From positions 1-28,198 of IMG/VR virus record IMGVR_UViG_3300041809_000101: a DNA stretch of 28,198 bases; one strand, given 5' to 3'. The number at the start of each line of letters is the position of its first letter. Position 1 is the first letter of the stretch. This document shows, piece by piece, positions 21,620 to 28,198 of this stretch. The translations under genes and the position numbers were made by a program. A model generated the notes under the pieces. The model saw nothing but the letters and a program-made list of their open reading frames with translations. It made no database searches and had not been told where the DNA came from. Source of the DNA: a virus.

Positions 21620-24600
21620 TTAGGTGATATGAGATACACCCATCTGTGTCTGAGTAGTCAATGTTAAGAAGTTCGACACACCCGTTTGTGTCTTGGTTGA
21701 TGTCCGCTGGAATCTCGAAATGCCCTGCTGAACTTGAACCGCAAAGCCTTGAATTGCCGAATTTCCATTGAGTATCTGAACCGTCGTCGGTTGGATTCTG
21801 GAGATACCAGCCTGAGTGCGAGTGGTTTGGTACCAGAATCTTGTGATTCCGCTTTGTGTATGCTGTGTGGTGATGCGGATTCTTGCTACGCCGGTCTGAA
21901 CCTGATTTGTGATAAGCTCAATTCTCGATACACCAGCTTGTGTCTGAGTGCTGGAGATGATAAGAGCAGTCGTGCCGTATTGCGGTCTTTGCGTCGTTGC
22001 CTGGATACGAGCGACACCAGCTTGCGGACGATTGGTGATAAGCTCGATTCTGGAGACGCCGGTCTGTGTCTGGACGCCGCCACCACGAATTGCCAAAGTA
22101 CCAGACTGATGCTGTTGCGATGTTGCGTAGACGTTGAATGTACCAGATTGAGTGTATGTTCTGGTTCTCTGGATACGAGACACACCAGTTAAGGTCTTTC
22201 TCTTGACGATCCAATAAGCGCCACCAATGGTCTGTTGTTCGCCGGTCTTCTTGATACGAGCATTTCCAAGAAGATTCTTGCTGATTGTGTTTGGAAGAGA
22301 AATTCCTCTCTCTTCAGCCAGCATTTCACGAAGTGCTTCATATGCGGAGTCGATCTCAAAATCAAAGAGTGGCCGATCATAGAAGATAGCATACGCCAGC
22401 ACTCCATTAAAATATCCTACTGAAACCGGCGACCCGGATACCGCAGCCTGTTTGAAGTCGCTTCTGCCGAACAAAGTCTTGGAAAACAGGGATGGTGATT
22501 GTGCATTATCAGCATAACTTACTGTAGATTTTCCGAAGTACCATCCTGGGGTATTAGAAACCGGAGCGGACGGGTAGTTTGAAAATGTGACCGATACCGC
22601 CCGACTGTTGCTTATATTTCCACTCAGTTTTCCTCTATCGAAACGAAGAGCGGCCATGAAGTAATTGCTGTCTGTGATCGTTCCTGCCGGGAATACTGCT
22701 GTCTTGTACTCATTGTCATATTGAACTCGGAATGAGACACCACCGCCCGCCCTGACATCTACAGAGAAGCCATTATCTGAAGTTGAATTGATGCAATTGA
22801 CAATGGACATGTCCGTCGAAACATCTGGACACATTGCGATTACAAGCACCGTGCATTGCGACAGGTTCAATGGAACGCCCGTTGCATTGACAATTTCGTT
22901 CTGCGAAGAATCAAGCTGCACGCCTGTGGCGACCCAGGTTCCATCAATAGTCTCGACAAGAATGGTATTGCCAAGAACACCATCGTATTCACCAATGGAA
23001 TTCGGAGACACATTGTAGACAATCTGCGGGTCGATGCCTTCTAAGAAGTTGTATTCAACCACTTCTCCGATTCTTGGAATAGTTCCTGGAACATAGATCG
23101 TGAAGTCACTATCTACGCAGATGTTGGAATGTTTGGTATCCGGCGCTACGATCAGGTCAGAAAGAACGATGTCTTTGATGTTGCCAATTTGTGTGTTTCC
23201 AAAGCCGGTGGACCAGTAATTGTCATTCGGGATTGGATAGCTTTCATCAAATCCCTCGAATGGCGGAAAACCAACAAAGCGGAATTGTGAGATGGCCGCT
23301 CTGCTCTGGCCGATAGGTCCGACCAATGAGTACGAATTGGTATTCTGAATCTGAATGTTTGCGTCTGGAGAAATCTTGGTACGTTGATCCGGGAAGTTCA
23401 CAAAGGAACCAATCGTCCGGTTCATCAGATTTGCGATCTGAGTGTTTCCCGGCCCGGTAGGGGTCCAGTAGTTTTCATTCGGATACGGATACAATGTGTC
23501 CCACTCTACGTTAGGCGGGAACGCAATGAACTTCATCCAATCGAAATCCTTGTTCTTCATACCGATGACTGCCGGGTCGATGGTATTGAGATGCATTGTA
23601 TGGAAGATGCGCTCTTCAAATACCTTGAGCTTTGTGTCGATAATCAAGGCGTCGAACTCAAGAATGTTCTGCCGAAGGATTTCAAGGAAGTTGGTGTCTG
23701 GCTTGGAATACAGCATCACAGAGCCGAACATCATCATACCAGCCGGATGCAACAAGGCTTTTACGGCATCACGGTACTTGTCAATCGTTTCTCCTACTTG
23801 AAGATCATATGAAAAATCTTGCCAGTAATACGAGTCCTGAATGACTTTATTCGAGTCTAGCAAGCTGTCTGTTGTCGTAGGGAAGCCACCAACGCCACCC
23901 GGACGCCCCGGCAACCACTGACCGGCTGTCTGTGCTACGATGCCCAAATTCGGCGGCAGGACAGCGCCAGATCCATACACCGTGTTGATGGTAACTGTCG
24001 GTGTGCTTACAAAGCCAAGGCCAAAGTCGATAATCGCTACCGATTTGATACCACCCTTGATGTGTGTGATGGAATACTGCGTCGTGCCATCTGGAACTAC
24101 CGTAAAAGGTGAAGCCACAGTAGCAACTTTCGTCGTTCCGTTGTACGATACAATGAGACCACGTTCTCCAACACCAGTTCCACCAACAAAGGAAATTTCG
24201 TCGCCCACAAAGAAGTTGTCTGTTGAAACTTCGTTGCTGGACAACATGACTTGATTTGGATTCAGCAAGTCAGCATCAGTATAGGTAGAGTGAACATCAG
24301 CCCAAAAGTACATGCCAGGAATACAGACAGCATCGTCCATTGGGTTGCCGTCTGTATTGATTGGGGCCGTTGCTGGTCCGAAGTAAGGCTCAAGGTAGTA
24401 CACAGACGGTGGAATGCCGCAACTGCCTGTGTAATAGGTCTGGAAGATGGATGTGATTACTGCCGTGGCCGGTGAAAGTTCTCCACCACCGCTGATAGTG
24501 ATCGTCTCTCCGACTTGATAGTTGTCTCCAGGTTCAGAGATCAAAAGCTGCTGTAAAAGCTGGTACGTTGATTCGTAGCGAAGCTGCGTGTACGGTTCTA

Positions 24601-25579
24601 GCAAGTCCGTCACAGAACCCAAATCAGTCTGCGGCGGTGGCGGAACGTTGTACGAAATTTTCACTTGCTCTGGTAAGCCTGTGGCCGGGTCCATCTGAAA
24701 CTGTCCATTGATATTGGAAAGAGTCAGCGTCGAAATCGTGCCTTGTGGAATCACTTGCTGAGTGACCGATTCCACGCTGGCGGTTGCGCCGGATGCTACG
24801 CCGGTCAGCACTCGATTCAAGTAGTCGAATGTCAGGCCAGTTGTCGTCATCTTCATCACGTTCTGGACGGACCAAATAGCGTCTGAGGCACGGAGCAAAT
24901 CGACCTTCGGGTAGTAGAACTCAATCTCTTCACCGAAAAGGCAACGGAAGATGAAGCGGAACGAATTTTCAGTTCCCTTGGCTTGGTAGAACTCTTTGAT
25001 GTGCTTGAGAATTTCCCGTGGATTCGCCAGGATGTTACCAGGAATCAAGTACATGAACTCATCACGGAAGTATTGGATGAACCGATCTAACGTGTAGTCG
25101 ATGTCTCTGTATTCGATCAGCTTTTCAGGACTGTACGAATCTCGGATCTCCATCAAGGTGTTAGGCGGCGGGATGTTATTTGGATCGAAGGTGTCTACCA
25201 AAGTAACGGTCCAAGTCGTAGGATCGTATGCTGCGATTTTGTGAGTGTGACCTTTGGCGGGGCCGTTCAGACACACGATGAACATGTTCTGATAAGCATT
25301 CAGATAAGTTGCAACTTGATTGACTGAGGTCGAGATCGGTGCTGATGCCTTGGCGACGGCGGCTTGCGCTGCTATTTGTGTCGCATCGGTAAGTGTGACA
25401 GTGTTTACAGAAGTGCCAATAACTTTCCCCGTCCATACCTGTGTTCCAAACGTTTCCAGCCATTCATAATAGGCTTTCAGAAACGCCACAAACATCGGGT
25501 AATCATCCTGAACAAAGTCAGGAAGTTGAGATGGAATAATCTGCGAGATTGTTCTTGGTACTTTCGGAATCGTCGGCAT
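21620..25579 (-). CDS. Giant gp7-position baseplate wedge protein with LamG-like domain and 14-residue repeats
   Basis: This 1319-residue protein starts at ATG 25579 after GGGGTAAGGAAGG. Residues 31-42 (VAFLKAYYEWLE) and 157-235 (DIDYTLDRFIQYFRDEFMYL, IPGN, KHIKEFYQAKGTENSFRFIF, then EEIEFYYPKVDLLRASDAIW) match the conserved N-terminal part of the gp7-position structural protein in cyanophage-like T4 relatives. A GTGVGERGLIVSYNG beta module lies near residue 470. Residues about 684-745 and 766-828 are two copies of one segment. Residues about 880-1105 look like a LamG/concanavalin domain ending LAYAIFYDRPLFDFEIDSAY. Residues 1130-1319 are 13 full 14-residue repeats plus a partial one. It sits between gp6 and gp8 and is probably a baseplate wedge protein carrying a surface-exposed binding tail (inference). 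Confidence 0.8.
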   Translation of the reverse strand: MPTIPKVPRTISQIIPSQLPDFVQDDYPMFVAFLKAYYEWLETFGTQVWTGKVIGTSVNTVTLTDATQIAAQAAVAKASAPISTSVNQVATYLNAYQNMFIVCLNGPAKGHTHKIAAYDPTTWTVTLVDTFDPNNIPPPNTLMEIRDSYSPEKLIEYRDIDYTLDRFIQYFRDEFMYLIPGNILANPREILKHIKEFYQAKGTENSFRFIFRCLFGEEIEFYYPKVDLLRASDAIWSVQNVMKMTTTGLTFDYLNRVLTGVASGATASVESVTQQVIPQGTISTLTLSNINGQFQMDPATGLPEQVKISYNVPPPPQTDLGSVTDLLEPYTQLRYESTYQLLQQLLISEPGDNYQVGETITISGGGELSPATAVITSIFQTYYTGSCGIPPSVYYLEPYFGPATAPINTDGNPMDDAVCIPGMYFWADVHSTYTDADLLNPNQVMLSSNEVSTDNFFVGDEISFVGGTGVGERGLIVSYNGTTKVATVASPFTVVPDGTTQYSITHIKGGIKSVAIIDFGLGFVSTPTVTINTVYGSGAVLPPNLGIVAQTAGQWLPGRPGGVGGFPTTTDSLLDSNKVIQDSYYWQDFSYDLQVGETIDKYRDAVKALLHPAGMMMFGSVMLYSKPDTNFLEILRQNILEFDALIIDTKLKVFEERIFHTMHLNTIDPAVIGMKNKDFDWMKFIAFPPNVEWDTLYPYPNENYWTPTGPGNTQIANLMNRTIGSFVNFPDQRTKISPDANIQIQNTNSYSLVGPIGQSRAAISQFRFVGFPPFEGFDESYPIPNDNYWSTGFGNTQIGNIKDIVLSDLIVAPDTKHSNICVDSDFTIYVPGTIPRIGEVVEYNFLEGIDPQIVYNVSPNSIGEYDGVLGNTILVETIDGTWVATGVQLDSSQNEIVNATGVPLNLSQCTVLVIAMCPDVSTDMSIVNCINSTSDNGFSVDVRAGGGVSFRVQYDNEYKTAVFPAGTITDSNYFMAALRFDRGKLSGNISNSRAVSVTFSNYPSAPVSNTPGWYFGKSTVSYADNAQSPSLFSKTLFGRSDFKQAAVSGSPVSVGYFNGVLAYAIFYDRPLFDFEIDSAYEALREMLAEERGISLPNTISKNLLGNARIKKTGEQQTIGGAYWIVKRKTLTGVSRIQRTRTYTQSGTFNVYATSQQHQSGTLAIRGGGVQTQTGVSRIELITNRPQAGVARIQATTQRPQYGTTALIISSTQTQAGVSRIELITNQVQTGVARIRITTQHTQSGITRFWYQTTRTQAGISRIQPTTVQILNGNSAIQGFAVQVQQGISRFQRTSTKTQTGVSNFLTLTTQTQMGVSHIT
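21623..22192 (-). repeat. 42-base (14-residue) repeat array at the C-terminus of the gp7-like protein
   Basis: Thirteen full units and one partial unit encode the consensus Q-x-G-(V/I/T)-(S/A)-R-(I/F)-x-x-x-T-x-x-(T/P). Examples are QTGVSRIELITNRP, QAGVARIQATTQRP, QTGVARIRITTQHT and QAGISRIQPTTVQI. The period is exactly 14 residues with no indels between units. The repeats are diverged at DNA level, so this is an old protein repeat and not a recent DNA expansion. Confidence 0.85.
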
Positions 25580-25592
25580 CCTTCCTTACCCC

Positions 25593-27398
25593 TTATGCAT
25601 TAGCCAAAACCGTAACTGAAACGTCTGCCGGTTTGATGAACAAGATGTTGTTCCGAACCGGGATGATATCGTTCTGCTGTGGAGTCATAGTAATAGTCAC
25701 GTTGCCATTTACATCGGCGGAATACGGAATGAACTCCTGAATTGTGATTGCGCCCGTCAGGTAATTGACTGTACCGCAGGACGCACGCACGACGGCATTA
25801 GGTGTGCCAATGCCTTGTTGAATCAACTGAATGTTTCCGTTGCCGTCATCTTTGAAAGAATAGGTGTTTCCATTCACATACGGCAGCAGCAACTTAGGAT
25901 CTTGCACCACAATGAAGTTGGTTGAAGTAAGTGTTCCAGGGACAACCGGGTTGTAGTAATTCAGAGTATAGTTCGTAATCACATTCAACGTCGGCGCAAA
26001 AATTTTCTTGATCTGTATCGTTGTCAAGTTATTGGTGATACTCACGTCGCTGCCATCAATTGCCGACAAGAGTTTGGAATAACGGAACTCCAAATCGAAC
26101 TTATCCAGATTCAAGGCAGCGTAGTTCACAATGGCGTTGTATGCAGCACTCTTGATGTCGCCTTCGGTCTTGAAAGTATTCGCCGGTAAGTATTTCACCG
26201 TGCAGTTGACGTTAATGAAAGTATAGTCGGGGTCGATGAACTCCGGGATGACCGACACGATGTTGATTGGTCGGATCAAGTTTCCAAGCACCAAAGACTT
26301 TGCTTCTTCTGTGATGACGAAGCCATCCACCGGCTTGATCGAAATGAAGACCTTTCCATACTGCGGTGGAACATTGTCTTCGCCGCCCCATACCGTTACT
26401 GAATCTGCATTCGAGTATTGCTCTGTGACTTGCAAGACGTAATCCGCCGCCGTGACTGCTCTCTTCTGTGTCTCAAAATTTTTCGGAGCGGAAAAACGAA
26501 TCTCGTCCGTAGTCTCGGCAACCAGACCACCAGCCGCACTCACTAAGGTTGTGACCGCCGTGAGGTTCGCCGGGTAGCCAGCCAACGGAACTGTAGGACT
26601 GAAAGACGAAGCACCATTCGCCGCTGGACCGTCTGAAATGACATAATCTACAATGACGATGTTTCCATCAATCAAGGCGCTGCCAATAACGCCATCACCA
26701 AACTTGATTTCAAACTGTTGATTCTCAACTTCCTGCAAGAAATATGCATTCGTGGTTGCTGTCAGTTCAAGAAGATTGTCGGCCAAAGAGAAGCTAGTCA
26801 GTGTTGTATTGGTCTGTGACTGCTGGACCCGGACTACAAGCTGGCTGGTGTCGATATTTGGATTCGGCAACAGGAACCTTTGATTTGGAACTGTCGAGTC
26901 AACCGTGATTCTGTAAGTGTACGGAACACCTTCCAGCAGCGTGACATTCGGAAATGTGAAAACGCCATTTTGAATCGTGGCTCCATACGCCTGATTAGTA
27001 ATGAAGGTGTAGACTGTGCCATCGACGTTGGAAGAAAACGTTGAATTCTCTTCAATGACAGCCGAAGCCGCACTATCATTCGGTGTAATCACGATGCTCA
27101 CTTGCGCCTGTGCGGACGTGACTGAGCGTGGAGTATAGTTCACCATCTTTGCCAGCGACACTACTGAGGATCGAAGATTGGCCGAATCTATGAACATTTC
27201 GTTGGCGATCATGTTCATGTAGAAGGCGTTGTAGTGAGTATTGTAAGCCAGGATGTCGAGAAGCACGGACAAGCCAGCGCCGTCGAAGTCGTAATCCTGA
27301 AACTGTGTCTGCGAACGAAGGTAGTCCCGGAGAGAAACCTTGATCGTATCGAAGTCAAGGTAAGAAACAAGCAGTTTGGAATTTGGAATCGTAGTCAT
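25593..27398 (-). CDS. 6: Baseplate wedge protein gp6
   Basis: This 601-residue protein starts at ATG 27398, one base after the gp25 stop (TAA-C-ATG), implying translational coupling. The N-terminal block (DFDTIKVSLRDYLRSQTQFQ, then DYDFDGAGLSVLLDILAYNT, HYNAFYMNMIANEMFIDSAN and SLAKMVNYTPRS, residues 15-95) is the signature of T4 gp6, the wedge protein that forms the ring joining six wedges around the hub. The gpJ-like core follows, including the RAVTAADYVLQVTEQYSNAD segment and the motif KVFISIKPVDG. Length is close to T4 gp6 (660 residues). It is preceded by gp25 and followed by the gp7-like gene, as expected. Confidence 0.95.
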   Translation of the reverse strand: MTTIPNSKLLVSYLDFDTIKVSLRDYLRSQTQFQDYDFDGAGLSVLLDILAYNTHYNAFYMNMIANEMFIDSANLRSSVVSLAKMVNYTPRSVTSAQAQVSIVITPNDSAASAVIEENSTFSSNVDGTVYTFITNQAYGATIQNGVFTFPNVTLLEGVPYTYRITVDSTVPNQRFLLPNPNIDTSQLVVRVQQSQTNTTLTSFSLADNLLELTATTNAYFLQEVENQQFEIKFGDGVIGSALIDGNIVIVDYVISDGPAANGASSFSPTVPLAGYPANLTAVTTLVSAAGGLVAETTDEIRFSAPKNFETQKRAVTAADYVLQVTEQYSNADSVTVWGGEDNVPPQYGKVFISIKPVDGFVITEEAKSLVLGNLIRPINIVSVIPEFIDPDYTFINVNCTVKYLPANTFKTEGDIKSAAYNAIVNYAALNLDKFDLEFRYSKLLSAIDGSDVSITNNLTTIQIKKIFAPTLNVITNYTLNYYNPVVPGTLTSTNFIVVQDPKLLLPYVNGNTYSFKDDGNGNIQLIQQGIGTPNAVVRASCGTVNYLTGAITIQEFIPYSADVNGNVTITMTPQQNDIIPVRNNILFIKPADVSVTVLANA

Positions 27399-27399
27399 G

Positions 27400-27795
27400 T
27401 TATCTCAATCTCTGGAGGAAGAACGTGATCGTCTGCGCCTGTGTGATGTTCAAGACATAGAACGTGATCGTCACATTGTAGCCGTCTTCCTGATAATTTT
27501 CCTCTACCTCTACGCTTTGCAACTGCGCCCTTGGTTCAAAGTTCTGAATCACATCGGTGATCGACTTCTGAATGCTCAAGGCCGTGATGCTCGTAATGTT
27601 CTCGAACAACATTGCCGTCACATTGCATCCTATCTCCGAATGAAAGGGCCGCTCGTAGTGCTTTGTAAGGACCAAATTCATGACAGAGGCTTTGGCGGCA
27701 TCGAAATCGTATAAGATGCCGATGTCTTTCTTCACTGGATTTGGAAGAAAGGCAAGATTTAAGTCACTGTAACGGTGAAAAATGTTCTGTGGCAC
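27400..27795 (-). CDS. 25: Baseplate wedge protein gp25
   Basis: This 131-residue protein has the usual family length. Start GTG 27795 is five bases after an ACTAAATA box; no in-frame ATG is nearby. The family fold is seen in YSDLNLAFLPNPVKKDIGIL (residues 9-28), an LVLTKHYERPFHSEIGCNVT block (41-60) with the conserved ERPF and IGCN residues, then LFENI and the C-terminal strands VTITFYVLNI. gp25 joins the sheath start to the baseplate wedge and is one of the core conserved proteins of contractile tails. The GGAG within the five-base spacer is only one base from the start and too close to act as a normal Shine-Dalgarno. Confidence 0.93.
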   Translation of the reverse strand: MPQNIFHRYSDLNLAFLPNPVKKDIGILYDFDAAKASVMNLVLTKHYERPFHSEIGCNVTAMLFENITSITALSIQKSITDVIQNFEPRAQLQSVEVEENYQEDGYNVTITFYVLNITQAQTITFFLQRLR

Positions 27796-27800
27796 ACTCC

Positions 27801-27808
27801 TATTTAGT
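27801..27808 (-). promoter_or_regulatory. Late-type promoter box (ACTAAATA), five bases before GTG 27795
   Basis: The minus strand reads ACTAAATA-GGAGT-GTG. A T4-like late start would be the G of the GTG. This promoter would serve the gp25-gp6-gp7-like operon, since no other box lies before gp8. Confidence 0.65.
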
Positions 27809-27847
27809 GCGTCAACTTAAGGACATCAATTACTTGGAAGAGATATA

Positions 27848-28138
27848 CTAGCCGCCGTTCGCAAAGACGTTTGGAGAACCTTCGCCGTCGAAATCTCCAC
27901 AGTTCACAGAGTCGCCAATTCGAGCAACAGGAAGGTTGTTTGCGAAGACATTTGGAGAGCCAGTAGCTTCTTCTCCATCGTGGCAAGCGGGGCCGCAACA
28001 GTGAGTCTCCCAATGGTCTCCGACACGATGAACCGGAATACCATTTGCAAATACGTTTGGAGATGCGGAGTCGTTAGGTCTGGACGGAAAGCAGCCGTGA
28101 CCGGTGCTCACGTCACCAAGGCGAACAATAGGTGGCAT
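27848..28138 (-). CDS. 5.4: PAAR-repeat spike tip protein (gp5.4-like)
   Basis: This 96-residue protein uses ATG 28138, five bases after a GTTAAATA box; a TTG at 28153 in the same frame overlaps the box and is rejected. PAAR features are MPPIVRLGDVSTGHG at the start, three SPNVFAN repeats (residues 26, 61, 88), and IPVHRVGD and LPVARIGD strands. Candidate metal ligands are H14, H37, H42, H46, C47, C48, C52, H53 and C80. Such proteins form the sharp zinc-bound tip on the central spike of contractile injection systems, and the size fits T4 gp5.4. The neighbouring gp25 and gp6 genes support the role. The spike protein itself (gp5) is not in the window. Confidence 0.9.
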   Translation of the reverse strand: MPPIVRLGDVSTGHGCFPSRPNDSASPNVFANGIPVHRVGDHWETHCCGPACHDGEEATGSPNVFANNLPVARIGDSVNCGDFDGEGSPNVFANGG

Positions 28139-28142
28139 ACCC

Positions 28143-28198
28143 CTATTTAACAAGTCGCCGGAACGTCCACCAAATCACAAAGAAGATTCCGATGAGAA
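28143..28198 (-). CDS. Partial membrane protein (C-terminal 17 residues)
   Basis: A minus-strand frame enters from the right edge and ends at TAG 28143-28145, encoding LIGIFFVIWWTFRRLVK. The hydrophobic stretch followed by RR and K is what the end of a transmembrane helix with a basic cytoplasmic tail looks like. The stop codon overlaps the TAAATA box of the PAAR gene (TAAATAG). Only the C-terminus is visible, so identity is unknown; a competing frame in the same bases gives no sensible protein. Confidence 0.5.
   Translation of the reverse strand, partial: LIGIFFVIWWTFRRLVK
28144..28151 (-). promoter_or_regulatory. Late-type promoter box (GTTAAATA), five bases before ATG 28138
   Basis: The minus strand reads GTTAAATA-GGGGT-ATG. 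The predicted start falls on the A of the ATG. The box overlaps the stop codon of the upstream partial gene. Confidence 0.65.

Noticed and set aside
21623-22192. CRISPR-like array
   Set aside because: The 42-base periodicity is in frame and encodes a diverged protein repeat. There are no identical repeats with unrelated spacers.

Overview
The window is part of the late (virion) gene cluster of a tailed, contractile-tail phage of the T4 superfamily. The evidence is a run of recognisable T4-type baseplate genes on the minus strand: PAAR spike tip (gp5.4-like), gp25, gp6, a protein in the position of gp7, gp8, and a giant DUF4815-type structural protein. Almost every transcription unit is also preceded by a TAAATA box resembling the T4 late promoter. 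The order and style of the proteins resemble the cyanophage/environmental branch of T4-like phages more than coliphage T4 itself. The host cannot be named from the sequence. No tRNA, CRISPR array, integrase or replication gene is visible, and no stretch over 300 bases lacks a gene.

Layout, following minus-strand transcription from the right end: the C-terminal tail of a membrane protein (28143-28198), the PAAR tip, gp25, gp6, gp7-like, gp8, the 2284-residue DUF4815 protein, then small proteins (coiled coil, two probable small virion proteins, an acidic protein, a lipoprotein, a 130-residue protein and a 189-residue virion-type protein) down to 10132. A free-standing HNH homing endonuclease (9548-10048) follows. 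Next come a small protein with a paralogue at the other end of the window, a one-helix membrane protein, a tail-fibre-type protein with an Mtd-like N-terminus, and four tandem paralogues all ending in a Trp-Trp-Glu-Arg motif (4132-8041). The left end holds two large adhesin-like proteins pointing tail to tail (572-2881 on plus, 2884-4116 on minus), the second paralogue (115-501) and a partial gene.

The right half should build the baseplate wedge and its spike. The left half looks like an accessory set of surface or receptor-binding proteins. Several proteins are visibly modular: 14-residue repeats, LamG-like domains and shared beta modules.

The most unusual signal is the geometry of the late promoters. 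In six genes the TAAATA-like box lies exactly five bases before the start codon. If transcription starts where it does at T4 late promoters, the first base of the mRNA would be the first base of the start codon, so these messages would be leaderless. Other genes have very short leaders in which the Shine-Dalgarno sequence, or a small hairpin, would sit at the extreme 5' end.
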